From contig JBAZHE010000003.1 in the NCBI GenBank assembly GCA_041652555.1, forward strand, positions 1 to 64,000: 64,000 bases of DNA, read 5' to 3'. The stretch is from JBAZHE01 sp041652555. GTDB taxonomy: Bacteria; Patescibacteriota; Patescibacteriia; Patescibacteriales; WJLG01. Shown piece after piece: positions 14,661-23,780 of the stretch; positions within the stretch are counted from its first letter, which is position 1; every line of letters starts with the position of its first letter. The translations under genes were made by a program, and so were the position numbers. The notes beneath the pieces were generated by a model. It did not search any database, was not told the DNA's origin, and saw nothing but the letters and a program-made list of their open reading frames with translations.

Positions 14661-14842
14661 ATTTCATCAAAAGAATATTTAAAATCTAACACAAGCATTA
14701 CCAATCCGAAACAAGCCCCAAATAACATACTAGCAATAATACTTCCCACAATTGCACCCACACAGCCACCAATTCCACCTGCGAGTAAACCATCAAAAAA
14801 AGAAATTATAAATGCGATGGTGGGGTTAAATTCTTTGGTCAT
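14657..14842 (-). CDS. Gly-rich membrane protein, 61 aa
   Basis: Two hydrophobic segments with glycine zipper pattern (GLLAGGIGGCVGAIVGSIIASMLFG). Start at the ATG in the ATGA overlap with the upstream gene. Similar in layout to the protein at 14252-14428, perhaps a duplicate. Confidence 0.6.
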   Translation of the reverse strand: MTKEFNPTIAFIISFFDGLLAGGIGGCVGAIVGSIIASMLFGACFGLVMLVLDFKYSFDEI

Positions 14843-15252
14843 TGACAAGTTCCATTAATATGTTCACATTTAGCACGATCTGATAATTGTGGTGTATTAT
14901 CTGTAAACGAGTATATTTGCCTATCATCATTTTTGTTGCAATAATATTGGATTGTATAATTATCTCCAATATTTATAATTTTGATATTAAATGGTTGCGA
15001 CAAATAATAATAACCATTACCGTTTTCATCAAACAATTCCATTGTTACACCCATACAACCAAAACCATTAAATATACCAACAACTTCTTTATTAGTGAAA
15101 ACGATATTTTTTGTAATTAATTGAGATGTTGGTTCGGGCTGCGGTGGCGTGATGTGAAAAACAAATTGGTTAAACAAAACACACAATATAATAACTGCAA
15201 ACATTATCATTATGCATCGTAGTATAAATATTGAGTCGTCGTCGTCGCTCAT
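14839..15252 (-). CDS. Membrane-anchored protein, 137 aa
   Basis: One N-terminal TM helix (about residues 9-32), then an external domain rich in beta-strand residues with four Cys (CMG, YYCNK, KCEH, TCQ end). Similar architecture to the proteins at 40636, 44856 and 18093. Probably exposed at the cell surface. Family unknown. Confidence 0.65.
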   Translation of the reverse strand: MSDDDDSIFILRCIMIMFAVIILCVLFNQFVFHITPPQPEPTSQLITKNIVFTNKEVVGIFNGFGCMGVTMELFDENGNGYYYLSQPFNIKIINIGDNYTIQYYCNKNDDRQIYSFTDNTPQLSDRAKCEHINGTCQ

Positions 15253-15257
15253 ATTAT

Positions 15258-15631
15258 TTACCCCTCATCAAACACTTCTTCTACATTCGATATATCATCA
15301 ACATTTTTTGGAGTAAGAATCTTCTTACCTAATGCAATCGCCAATTCTCGTTCCATCGTCGCTCCTTGACTTTTTCCCATCCGGGCAGTAGAAGAATGGC
15401 ATCACATTTCTCCACAAATGCCAAACAAATATTCATCCACGTATCATAACCAATATCTACAACATGTTGAAACCCAGATGTATTTTTATGCGGTGTGAAT
15501 GGTGCCCACCCTTTATAGACAGCAGCAAGCGCATAACGTGACGCTTCAATAATATTGATTTCTGTTCCGTGGAGTTCATCATAACCGTCGGGTATGAGAC
15601 TGAAAGGGCCGGAGATGTAGAGGGTTTTCAT
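15258..15631 (-). pseudogene. DUF4406/nucleoside 2-deoxyribosyltransferase-like, interrupted by a -1 frameshift
   Basis: The N-terminal part MKTLYISGPF...FTPHKNT...WMNICLAFVEKCDAILLLPGWEK is a typical DUF4406 protein, related to deoxyribosyltransferases that handle nucleotides. In the annotated frame it ends at 15329 with a non-homologous tail. Shifting -1 at the A5 run (15371-15375 on the plus strand) continues with SQGATMERELAIALGKKI, the expected C-terminal helix, to a stop at 15258-15260, just before the next start. This is either a sequencing or assembly slip, a real lesion, or programmed frameshifting on AAA. Confidence 0.7.
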
Positions 15632-15805
15632 CTACGCACCAACAAAAACATTCGTGTTCATATATTTATCCGGCATCATTATAGAAGCAACCATCATAAT
15701 TGGCATTGCAATAATCATAAGAAATGGATGGCGCAAATATACTGCGATTGCCATTGATAATATACATACCAGCATTAATATTAATATAAATAATGGGATT
15801 TTCAT
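15632..15805 (-). CDS. Small hydrophobic protein, 57 aa
   Basis: Almost wholly hydrophobic with two TM helices (IPLFILILMLVCILSMAIAV and LMIIAMPIMMVASIMM). It fits exactly between the phosphoesterase stop and the DUF4406 start. Function unknown. Confidence 0.5.
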   Translation of the reverse strand: MKIPLFILILMLVCILSMAIAVYLRHPFLMIIAMPIMMVASIMMPDKYMNTNVFVGA

Positions 15806-16738
15806 TCACGACCTCCCCTCAAATTTCAACGCCTCTCCGTTCTTCAAAATGAAAAACCCACTTCTCATTACCGGGTGTGTGGTCGTTTTACAAGTATATT
15901 CCAACGCCTCTCTATCAAACAATCCCCCACCTTCTATACATATAAATCTCCCACTTATATCACGCCCCTGCAATAAATTGTGACCATGCGCCATATGAAT
16001 ATTCTTTCCGAATTTTGCACACAACGCGCGCGCTACTCTCAAAGGCAAAATACTAAAGTTTTTCGGGTGGCAAAGCATCCATTCTTGAATCCGATCATTT
16101 CCATTTTCATCCACACAATTGTGATTCAAAATCATAAAATCATCTGTAGTAGAATGAACACGTCTTTCATAATCAGATATGGTAATGTTTCTCGGCATCA
16201 TCGCTAATACTATATCTTTAAACCCTTCTTTCCCACCAGTAAGTGCAATAATACGATTCTCGTGGTTTCCAGAACAAATATAAATTTCTTCAAACCATTC
16301 AAGAAGGCGGGTCATTATTTTTCGACCTTCATCTTTTTCAGCCTTCCATGTAATAGACACACTTCGGTTTGACTCTGTAACACTAGTGAAAATACTAAGG
16401 TTATCACAATCCAAGAAGTCTCCGTCGATTGCGAGTTTCCTAATATTTAAATCTTTACAAACACCAATCATATAATCAATAAGAGATTCATCGTGGCACG
16501 GTATGTGAAAATCGCACGCGAGACAAATATCGCCAGCAGTAAACACCAACGGCGCGCGCGCATTTATAAGTTGCTGCGCGAAAGATCCTTTCTTTGCTTT
16601 ATATCTTCTACGATATTCGGCAGCACGATCCGGATGTTCTTTTTCATAAATATTACCCTGCACAGAACGTTGCGCAGAACGATTCCGTCTGGCATTTCTC
16701 GCCTTAACGGTTAATGGATTTTCCAGACCGTGACTCAT
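15806..16738 (-). CDS. Calcineurin-like metallophosphoesterase
   Basis: 310 aa. Metal-binding motifs occur in order: ACDFHIP (D-x-H), IDGDFLDCDN (GD-x-x-D), CSGNHENR (GNHE), ILNHN and MAHGHNL (GH). The basic N-terminal 60 residues (KARNARRNRSAQRS) could bind nucleic acid. Family members cleave phosphodiesters, including nucleic acids; the substrate here is unknown. Similar phage proteins occur in replication regions. The promoter, about 100 bp upstream, carries ACGCGT. Confidence 0.85.
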   Translation of the reverse strand: MSHGLENPLTVKARNARRNRSAQRSVQGNIYEKEHPDRAAEYRRRYKAKKGSFAQQLINARAPLVFTAGDICLACDFHIPCHDESLIDYMIGVCKDLNIRKLAIDGDFLDCDNLSIFTSVTESNRSVSITWKAEKDEGRKIMTRLLEWFEEIYICSGNHENRIIALTGGKEGFKDIVLAMMPRNITISDYERRVHSTTDDFMILNHNCVDENGNDRIQEWMLCHPKNFSILPLRVARALCAKFGKNIHMAHGHNLLQGRDISGRFICIEGGGLFDREALEYTCKTTTHPVMRSGFFILKNGEALKFEGRS

Positions 16739-16827
16739 TAGAAATCACCGTGACTATACAACTTTAAATAATAGGTATTGTGTTTTGACAATTATACAAC
16801 CTCGAATTAAAAAGATTATGTTTAGTA

Positions 16828-16852
16828 TATATACGCGTATTCTATTTAAGGG
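16828..16852 (-). promoter_or_regulatory. Promoter with ACGCGT (phosphoesterase operon)
   Basis: On the minus strand cttaaataga precedes ACGCGT at 16833-16838, followed by tatatatact, a second TATA-like element. The leader to the ATG at 16738 would be roughly 70-80 nt. Nothing else is visible in 16739-16858. Confidence 0.5.
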
Positions 16853-16858
16853 TTTCGT

Positions 16859-17140
16859 CTATACTTTCTTTTTCATCATAGTAATCTCCGTTTCATACCA
16901 ATCTCGGGGTTGCAGCAAATGAAAAAACTTAACAACAATTGCGTTAACTGTTAAAAATATCCCAACTGCTAAATAACCCCACGTGAGATAATAAGGTGTT
17001 ACATTGGTAGAGGCATAAATTAAAAATGCCATTCCTCCAAGTAAATATAATGCCATAAACAAGATGTCTAAAATGGCAGACATAAATCCATCGTAAGTAA
17101 TCTTACGCGAATCCCATTCTTCTTTTGTGTAAGTAGTCAT
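16859..17140 (-). CDS. Membrane protein, 93 aa
   Basis: Two or three TM helices (LDILFMALYLLGGMAFLIYA and LTWGYLAVGIFLTVNAIVV) between charged ends. Start MTTYTKEEW follows AAGGAG. It overlaps the upstream gene by ATGA and is the last of a six-gene minus-strand operon (19171 to 16859). Confidence 0.6.
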   Translation of the reverse strand: MTTYTKEEWDSRKITYDGFMSAILDILFMALYLLGGMAFLIYASTNVTPYYLTWGYLAVGIFLTVNAIVVKFFHLLQPRDWYETEITMMKKKV

Positions 17141-17439
17141 TTCGATTTCTCCTTTTTGCACCACGAAATTTTAATGCCGTATATGATAGCCATTAAAACT
17201 ATCGCTCCGACAATAATAAGACCCCCTCCAATACGTTCTGAAAGAACATCCATTTCTGTGAGTGGCATTATTCGTCTGTTATTAAGCCATAATGTTACAT
17301 CTCGCGGAATAAATAACATCAAAGATCCAAATATTAATATAGACCATACAAATAAGTTGGCAGATAAATTACATAAAAATTTCTTTATTTTGTGTAATGT
17401 CCTACATGAAATCGGAAGAAGTGTAATTTCTATTGTCAT
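17137..17439 (-). CDS. Membrane protein, 100 aa
   Basis: Two TM helices (LFVWSILIFGSLMLFI and GGGLIIVGAIVLMAIIYGI) with a basic N-terminus and a Lys-rich tail. ATGA overlaps on both sides. No family recognised. Confidence 0.6.
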   Translation of the reverse strand: MTIEITLLPISCRTLHKIKKFLCNLSANLFVWSILIFGSLMLFIPRDVTLWLNNRRIMPLTEMDVLSERIGGGLIIVGAIVLMAIIYGIKISWCKKEKSK

Positions 17440-17690
17440 TTAATATTAACCCCAACCATTTTTGCATTTTCATAATAAACAAGAGTCGCCCCAACCAACA
17501 TGAAGAATATACCAATCCCGCAACCGCTTATTGTTGATGCCGATTTTATATTATTAATAAGATTTAATACAAAATCGCTCGATGCTGGAAGATGCCCCAT
17601 CATTGAAAAATACATCATAAAAGCGATTGGTGTTAATACGATTCCCCCGATCAATAAAACGACCCCAAATATTGTTACTTTGGTTATCAT
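17436..17690 (-). CDS. Membrane protein, 84 aa
   Basis: Two TM helices (TIFGVVLLIGGIVLTPIAFMM and GCGIGIFFMLVGATLVYY). Start at MITKV after GGAAGTG; the longer frame to 17738 lies inside the upstream gene. Function unknown. Confidence 0.6.
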   Translation of the reverse strand: MITKVTIFGVVLLIGGIVLTPIAFMMYFSMMGHLPASSDFVLNLINNIKSASTISGCGIGIFFMLVGATLVYYENAKMVGVNIK

Positions 17691-17691
17691 T

Positions 17692-18096
17692 TCACTTCCA
17701 CCATTTCCCCAACAACATTTCCTTAAACAACCACACACCCATTACCAACAGCGCACCAAATAAAACTGCTACCAAAGTAACAACATTCAATCCAGTGAGC
17801 AATTCAACTGCGATACCAAGAATGATACCTGCAACAAATACAATCATTAAAAATATCTTTGCAATGCTGCGCGCGGCACTTTCAATAACTTCGTTTCCAA
17901 TATAATTTGTTTTCTGTTTCCACACAATCCACCCACACGCGACTGCTGTTATAATCGCAAGAACGATTACAAGTGCACGCACTAAATCCCCTATGAGAAG
18001 TGTTGCAGCGATGCCGGAGAAGATACCGGCTTCAAGAACGATTAAAATAAAGAATCGGATAAGGTTTCGGGCGATGGATTCTGGAGTTGTGGTCAT
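17692..18096 (-). CDS. Four-TM membrane protein, 134 aa
   Basis: Two similar halves, each with a basic amphipathic start and two TM helices (ARNLIRFFILIVLEAGIFSG and AARSIAKIFLMIVFVAGIIL), suggesting an internal duplication. The start MTTTPES lies in the ATGA overlap with the upstream gene. No family recognised. Confidence 0.65.
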   Translation of the reverse strand: MTTTPESIARNLIRFFILIVLEAGIFSGIAATLLIGDLVRALVIVLAIITAVACGWIVWKQKTNYIGNEVIESAARSIAKIFLMIVFVAGIILGIAVELLTGLNVVTLVAVLFGALLVMGVWLFKEMLLGKWWK

Positions 18097-18506
18097 GGTG
18101 ACACCCCACAAGTTTGGTTGCCGCACGAAATTGGGGCATCGATAGAATAAATCCATTTATAACCCAATTCTTCTTTAATTTTTACTTTGACCGTTTCATT
18201 ATCTGCCACTTTAAATTTTGTAACTATATCACAGATATAATACACATTTTCATTGGTATCAATAACAGTCATATCACTATTTTGAATATGTTTGCATATT
18301 GTTATTGTATCGGTGTATGTAGAACCACCAATAATAAATATTACTGCACAAATACAAGATAATATTGCGAATAAACAAGCAAATACTTCAAAAAATGCTT
18401 TGGTGTTAGTATTGTCAAAAATAAAAATAATAATTGACAACACGGCAAAAATAGCACATATACCTACCAAATAATACCCCATCGGATCGACATCAAACGG
18501 AATCAT
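18093..18506 (-). CDS. Membrane-anchored protein, 137 aa
   Basis: Two N-terminal TM helices (about residues 10-30 and 40-62), then an external domain with four Cys. ATGA overlaps with both neighbours. Similar design to the 14839 and 44856 proteins; probably surface exposed. Confidence 0.62.
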   Translation of the reverse strand: MIPFDVDPMGYYLVGICAIFAVLSIIIFIFDNTNTKAFFEVFACLFAILSCICAVIFIIGGSTYTDTITICKHIQNSDMTVIDTNENVYYICDIVTKFKVADNETVKVKIKEELGYKWIYSIDAPISCGNQTCGVSP

Positions 18507-19171
18507 TTCCCATTCACCTTCTTAAACTCATCAATAGCAATCTGCACAACAGAATCTTCGTATCCTTCGATAATATCAAACGCCTTTTCCTTTAACAGAT
18601 TGATCGTGATGTCGGAGGGATTAATATTTTGTCCCTTACAGAAGAACGTAACGAGTTTTACAATGCGCGCGATGCCGGTTGGTTTAGAAGAAGCAACCGG
18701 GGATGAAGAAACCGTACCTGTTGGCTGTGTTGCTGCAACAGAAAGTGCATCTGGAAATGTAGAAACCGAAGATTTCTCGGTTTCTACGACCGGAGGTGTA
18801 ACGGGTGTTTCAACAACTTCCACAGGAGCAGTTACTTTCGGTGTGCGCTTCCTTCTTTCCTTAACAACTGGGGGTGCAATTGGTTCTACAACGGGTTCTT
18901 TTACTATTGGATTCTCTTTACATTTAGTCTTACAGTCTACAAAACTGCACTTTCTACACGCTTCTATTTCAAGAATGTTTGGCTCGGTATTATCGTGTTC
19001 TACATTATAACAGGATGGAATATCTTTATTTTTTCCTTCATACCTCTCCACAAGAGTAATAGAACTCATCTTTGTTTTAAGAGTAATATCAATTTCCGTG
19101 ATGTCCTCTTCTGAAACTTTTAAGTTCACAAGGCTTACAAGCATGTTTTTGAGTTCGTCTTTTGTTGCCAT
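18503..19171 (-). CDS. Cys-motif protein with Pro/Thr-rich linker, 222 aa
   Basis: N-terminal helical domain (1-60), a Cys cluster ACRKCSFVDCKTKC near residue 80, a long Pro/Val/Thr-rich linker (90-160) and a C-terminal helical domain (165-222). The two-domain plus linker layout suggests an adaptor or nucleic-acid-binding protein, but no family is recognised. First gene of the membrane-protein operon. Confidence 0.65.
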   Translation of the reverse strand: MATKDELKNMLVSLVNLKVSEEDITEIDITLKTKMSSITLVERYEGKNKDIPSCYNVEHDNTEPNILEIEACRKCSFVDCKTKCKENPIVKEPVVEPIAPPVVKERRKRTPKVTAPVEVVETPVTPPVVETEKSSVSTFPDALSVAATQPTGTVSSSPVASSKPTGIARIVKLVTFFCKGQNINPSDITINLLKEKAFDIIEGYEDSVVQIAIDEFKKVNGK

Positions 19172-19182
19172 AATATCACAAT

Positions 19183-19232
19183 TAGATAGAACGCGATTGT
19201 ATTTAATGGTTGTGTAGAAGGATTTAAATAGA
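19183..19232. promoter_or_regulatory. Divergent promoters between 19171(-) and 19256(+)
   Basis: Minus strand: cattaaatacaa then TCGCGT, a one-base variant of the ACGCGT element, 20 bp before the ATG. Plus strand: ggatttaaatag at 19220-19231, centred about 30 bp before the ATG at 19256. Confidence 0.5.
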
Positions 19233-19255
19233 TTGATGGCGTATATAGAACGTAT

Positions 19256-19420
19256 ATGACTGACGATTACCCGGTCCTAAATGGAGGATCTACAACCAGC
19301 CAAAACATTTCCTGCTTCAGCAGATATCAAATGAACAGCGTGAAATGTCTATCCTGTGTTGCAGGGTCTCATTGCTATGATGAAAGAGAGAAACGCAAGG
19401 GTAAAGGTTTTGCACCATGA
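19256..19420 (+). CDS. Small Cys-rich protein, 54 aa
   Basis: KCLSCVAGSHCYDERE is the same CxxC-then-C pattern as in the three following genes. Ends in ATGA with the next start. Function unknown. Confidence 0.6.
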   Translation: MTDDYPVLNGGSTTSQNISCFSRYQMNSVKCLSCVAGSHCYDEREKRKGKGFAP

Positions 19421-20007
19421 CAACAGACAAGCAGCCGAAGGGATACGATTGCACAAAACCGCCCAAGGACATGTGCCCCAAAGATGCAACCTGTGGGCAT
19501 TGTTTTTGGTGGTCGAATAAGACGGAAGCTCGTTCCCACCCAGTCATCGCCCCGCTAGAGGGAGCCGCAAAAAGACTTTTTCCCACGCCCCTCTGCCAGA
19601 AATGTCCCATATATTTAGTCGGGCGTGGTTGCATCCACGAACTTGCGTATGAAAGTTCTGGGGTGTGCGGTGCCGGAATTACCGCGATAGAGCAGGCAGC
19701 CCGGGAGAAAGTGCTGGAAGAAAATCTAGCACTAATCCGCGATGTCATCTCAAAAGATCAATCCGGTCTTGCAGAGGCGTTGGCAAAAATACAATCTCTC
19801 GCAAAAGGATACGACTGGATCCCGGCCGGGGAATGGGGAAGTTACGACTATACGCAGCGTACAGTAGAAACGCTCCAAAAAGAATGCGGGTATCTTCTGG
19901 AGGAAATTGAAAAGATTGCATACGAAGGATTGCGAGATTCTGGAAACAGAGTTATTGCACATGTCCGGTCCTGTGAAGAATCCCTCCGTCATAAGGAGCA
20001 ACCATGA
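19417..20007 (+). CDS. Cys-rich protein with helical C-terminus, 196 aa
   Basis: About eight Cys in the first 85 residues (CPKDATCGHCFWW, CQKCPIYLVGRGC), probably zinc sites, followed by coiled helices. GC content is clearly higher than in the neighbours, which may mark a recent acquisition from another genome. Couples to the next gene by ATGA. Confidence 0.65.
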   Translation: MTTDKQPKGYDCTKPPKDMCPKDATCGHCFWWSNKTEARSHPVIAPLEGAAKRLFPTPLCQKCPIYLVGRGCIHELAYESSGVCGAGITAIEQAAREKVLEENLALIRDVISKDQSGLAEALAKIQSLAKGYDWIPAGEWGSYDYTQRTVETLQKECGYLLEEIEKIAYEGLRDSGNRVIAHVRSCEESLRHKEQP

Positions 20008-20330
20008 CCAACAACTGTAGTCATTATAAACAAAATAATATCGTTAAATTCACTGATAAAAATTATCATCAATGTGAAACTTGCATGTGGATCGACCCAA
20101 AAGATAAAACCCAATGCCACCCACCGGATTATGATTGCTGTGGAACGGAAGATGATTTTTATGAGTTAAACGAAACTTTAACCGATTTATATTGGATAAA
20201 GGGGAGACTTGAAACAGCATTAAAAGAAAACCGATGCATTCGAAATGAATTTGAAACCGTATCGGAGCGTTTAAATAAAATTATCAAATTTTGTGAGTTT
20301 ATTAAATATCTAAATAAAGAGAAACCATGA
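20004..20330 (+). CDS. Cys-rich protein, 108 aa
   Basis: QCETCMWIDPKDKTQCHPPDYDCC is a compact Cys motif also found, with variation, in the following protein; the C-terminal 60 residues are helical. ATGA overlap with the next start. Function unknown. Confidence 0.6.
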   Translation: MTNNCSHYKQNNIVKFTDKNYHQCETCMWIDPKDKTQCHPPDYDCCGTEDDFYELNETLTDLYWIKGRLETALKENRCIRNEFETVSERLNKIIKFCEFIKYLNKEKP

Positions 20331-20635
20331 CCGAAAACACCAAAAACCAATATCGATGCGAGACGTGTTGTAATTACGCATCTACAGATTGCCCATCTGA
20401 AACAAACAAACTGTTATTTGATATCAATCATAATAATTTTTTGGGGTTCTCAATACAACGTGATAAAATGTATAATATTACAGAAACAATTGGTTGCGCT
20501 TCACACTCTTCCTTTATTAAAAATCCCACTAAACACTTAAGTAATCTTATCAAACACTTTGAAGCAATGGATGACCACGAAGATTTGTATCTTTGTGATA
20601 TTATTGCATTGTTGAAAGGTGAGATTGAAACATAA
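20327..20635 (+). CDS. Cys-rich protein, 102 aa
   Basis: RCETCCNYASTDCPSE at residues 9-24, then a distant single Cys (GCASHSS), with a helical acidic tail. Likely paralogue of the 20004 protein by its CETC core. Last gene of the operon before nrdJ. Confidence 0.6.
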   Translation: MTENTKNQYRCETCCNYASTDCPSETNKLLFDINHNNFLGFSIQRDKMYNITETIGCASHSSFIKNPTKHLSNLIKHFEAMDDHEDLYLCDIIALLKGEIET

Positions 20636-20647
20636 ATTTACATAACA

Positions 20648-20690
20648 AACCTTTAAATATAAATAAAACATAACTATATCACGCGTGTAA
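20648..20690 (+). promoter_or_regulatory. nrdJ promoter with ACGCGT
   Basis: TATA-like cctttaaatataaat at 20650-20664, with ACGCGT at 20681-20686, 50 bp before the ATG at 20738. Here the palindrome lies about 20 bp after the TATA box, close to the expected TSS, farther than at the other sites. Confidence 0.5.
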
Positions 20691-20737
20691 ACGCAATTCT
20701 GTATAGTTATCAGAACATAAATTTTTGGGAGACCCAA

Positions 20738-23096
20738 ATGGAAACTTACGAAGATAAACTCATTAAAGAACGATATTGCGTCGATGGAGAAAATAGTTAT
20801 CCCGATGTTTGTGAACGTGTAGCGCGATTCATTTCAAGCAACGACGAACAATATCATCAGTTCAAGAAAATTCTTGTAGATAAAGATTTTTTGCCCAACT
20901 CACCAACCCTGATGAATGCCGGAACTTCTAACCCCGCCTTGTCAGCGTGTTTCTTTTTGCCGGTAGAAGATACAATTGAAAGTATTTTTGATGCTAACAA
21001 AAATGCAGCAAAAATCTTCGCTCGTGGGGGCGGGGTCGGATTCAATTTCTCAAAACTCCGACCCGCTGGAAGCAAAGTTGGAAAACGCAACGGTGTTTCC
21101 TCCGGTGTGGTTTCATTTATGGAAGTTTTTAACACAATGACAGAGGTTGTCAAGCAAGGAGGCCGTCGCCGGGGAGCTATGATGGGATGCCTTGATATTG
21201 CGCATCCAGAAATCAAAAACTTTGTGACATGTAAACAGACAGAAGGAAAACTCTCTAACTTTAATATCTCTGTCAAACTCACAGATGAATTCATGAAGAA
21301 TCCCACACCCGAAATCATGAACTTGATTGTGAACGGAATTTACAATAACGGAGAGCCGGGAATTCTGTTCAAAGATACAATCGAAAAGTATAACCCGGCT
21401 CCCGAATATGGAGAACTCAATACAAATCCATTAAACTCCGTGTGGATTTAAAATCGCGTAAATTGCTGGAACACCCTTAAGCATCTCTAACTACAACGCA
21501 ATCAGAAATGATAAACGTGAACGTTTTAAAAATAGAAATGATTGGGCAATCAGCAGCCAAGCATCTTATCAATAAGATGAAGGTTCAGAGACTATAGACG
21601 CGACATCGATGATATAGTCCGATCTCATATGAGAATATGAGAGTGTGACAGAAATGATCACACCTGCAACGAAGCATCGTTGCTGTAACAAAAAACCTCT
21701 TGGCGGGGAGGCTCTATTAGAATCATGGGGGAGCTGCAACTTGGGTAGCATCAACCTTTCCCACCACATAAAAGACAATGCAATTGACTACGACAAACTC
21801 AAAGCCACAATAGACACAGCGGTTATATTCCTCAATAATGTAATCGACAAAAACAAATACCCACTCCAAGAAATTGACTTTGCATCCAAGCGAACGCGCA
21901 AGATCGGTCTCGGTGTTATGGGATTCCACGACGCGTTGATTAAAATGGGGATTCCTTATAATAGTCAGAAGGCACTTGATATTGCCGAAGAAATTATGAA
22001 ATTTATTAATGAGCGCGCACATGAAGTGTCAGAGTCATTGGGTAAGAATCCGAATATCAAACAGAACAGGTTAAATGCTTCATTGACTTCGATTGCACCA
22101 ACGGGAACAATTAGTATTATTGCGGGTGCTTCATCAGGTATCGAACCCGCATTTAATTGGGTATATACGCGGCATGACACGTTGGGCGAACATTATATTG
22201 TGCATCCGTTGTTTGAAGAAGCGTTGAAAAATCTAATGACTGATCTTAATGGCAAAGTAGGATTCTTCGTAACCGTGGATGGCGTAAAATATGATACGTT
22301 GGATGGAACGAGACAAGCCATTATTAGACACTGCCATGAAAAGGGGACGATTCGCGATATAGAATTTTTACCAGATTCTTTCAAACTCCTCTACCAAAAC
22401 GCAATGGACATCCCTTCATCAATGCACGTAAAAATGCAGGCCACATTCCAAAAGAATGTGGATATGTCCATTTCAAAAACAATCAACCTTCCAAACTCTG
22501 CTACTAAAGAAGAAATCAAACAGATCATTATTGACGCGTGGAAGAGTGGTTGTAAAGGTCTTACAATCTATCGCAATGGTAGCCGTGAGAATGAAGTGTT
22601 GGCACTTAAGAAACCCGTGGTTGTTGAAAGTATCGTAGATTGGATCGAAACTGAAAATGCTTTCTACGAATCCAAAACCCCCGCTGTAATTTACAAAGTC
22701 CATAGTGGATGCGGGAAATTCTATGTTATCATTGGCCACGACAAAGAGGAACCAACAATGATCTTTGTGGAAGGTGATGGTGTTGGTGGGTGTCAGGCAA
22801 ATATGGCAGCAATGGGGCGTTCTATTTCGGCAGGATTGGAATGGGGGACACCAGCAGAGAACTATGTAAAACAATTCTCTAAAGTAAAGTGCATGACGGC
22901 GATGCAGAACAAATTATCGTGTGGTAAATCGTGCGCGGATATTACAGGAAAATGTTTGGACGATGCGATAAAAATGTTAATGCCCAAAAGTATAAAGGTT
23001 GAAGCAACAGAAGAAAAATGTTGTGACGCGCCGCATTATGTGATGGAAGGCGGATGCAGGATTTGTACGAATTGTGGCAAAAGTAGGTGTTCGTGA
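20738..23096 (+). CDS. nrdJ: Class II (B12-dependent) ribonucleotide reductase, split by a group I intron
   Basis: Exons 20738-21431 and 21703-23096 join to a 695-aa protein. The junction rebuilds NPCGEALLESWGSCNLGSINL-type sequence, with the TGC Cys codon made from T of exon 1 and GC of exon 2. Other motifs are SACFFLPVEDTIESI, ARGGGVGFNFSKLRP, GVMGFHDALIKMG, APTGTISIIAGASSGIEP and a Cys-rich C-terminus (CRICTNCGKSRC) that supplies reducing equivalents. It makes deoxyribonucleotides without oxygen, using adenosylcobalamin, which fits an anaerobic host. Read unspliced, translation stops 20 bases into the intron. Confidence 0.93.
21432..21702 (+). ncRNA. Group I intron in nrdJ (271 nt, no ORF)
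   Basis: Exon 1 ends aatccaT and pairs with gtggatt at 21442-21448 to form P1 with the required U-G at the splice site; the intron ends in G at 21702. Core segments match group I consensus: gggcaatcagcagccaagc (21543 onward, P4-R-P7 region), ggttcagagacta (about 21583) and gatatagtcc (about 21610). Splicing restores NPCGE exactly. No homing endonuclease is encoded inside, so mobility would need one in trans. Confidence 0.88.
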
Positions 23097-23413
23097 TGGT
23101 TAATCAAAAACTAACACCCCCACTACCGTGCCATAGAACCGGAGAAATCTACATCAACTTCGAAGATTGTAACCAAGACATTCTCTTATTTTGTGCGTTT
23201 CGATACGCTCTCGGTCGTCAAACTTATGTTGTCAGCACTATCGCTGATATCATAAAAGCAAACTGGGATCATATGCCACAGAGTAGAAGAAATCTTTTTA
23301 GAAAAGAAATAGAAGAAGCGATTGAAAAGGGATATGCGGGTAGTGTAAATATTGATGTGCCGGAATGGTTGTCGATTTTGCACTTGGTTGATACGGTGGT
23401 TGGAAATGATTGA
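23096..23413 (+). CDS. Hypothetical protein, 105 aa
   Basis: Starts in the TGATG overlap with nrdJ. Mixed alpha/beta protein with a basic helix (MPQSRRNLFRKEIEEAIEKG); no domain recognised, although the pattern is common in phage accessory proteins. Probably co-expressed with nrdJ. Confidence 0.6.
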   Translation: MVNQKLTPPLPCHRTGEIYINFEDCNQDILLFCAFRYALGRQTYVVSTIADIIKANWDHMPQSRRNLFRKEIEEAIEKGYAGSVNIDVPEWLSILHLVDTVVGND

Positions 23414-23780
23414 CAAAAATGAAAAACTATTACCATGTCCATTTTGTGGAAGTAACGATCTAGAAATAGTGCCAGATCTGGCAGAAGATGATAACAACCG
23501 AATTTATGCATATCATGTTTTTTGTAAAGATTGCTATGCGAGGGGGAGAAATCTCTATCCTCATTGTTGGTGCGAATCCGAACAACAAGCAATCGAAGCG
23601 TGGAACAATAGATTTATTCCAGCAATGATACCTGATGAAGTTGATGATAACCGTGTTCAATTATCTACAGATGCATTATTTATTATTAGAAGAGAACTTA
23701 TGAATTCTGAAAATATAATTAAACATATAAACGATCTTTTAACGCCAATTCAAATGGTTTCAAAAAAGGAGAAAAAATGA
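23406..23780 (+). CDS. Lar-like zinc-ribbon protein (restriction alleviation family)
   Basis: 124 aa. LLPCPFCGSNDLEI, VFCKDCYARG and EQQAIEAWNNRF are the hallmark segments of the Lar family zinc ribbon seen in many phages, named for a protein that moderates type I restriction in E. coli. Residues 70-124 form an extra helical tail. Real anti-restriction activity is not shown by family membership. Start inside the previous gene after GGAAATG. Confidence 0.75.
   Translation: MIDKNEKLLPCPFCGSNDLEIVPDLAEDDNNRIYAYHVFCKDCYARGRNLYPHCWCESEQQAIEAWNNRFIPAMIPDEVDDNRVQLSTDALFIIRRELMNSENIIKHINDLLTPIQMVSKKEKK

Noticed and set aside
20738..23096. nrdJ as two separate genes or a frameshifted pseudogene
   Set aside because: Exact restoration of NPCGE, P1 pairing and group I core sequences in the gap show an intron.
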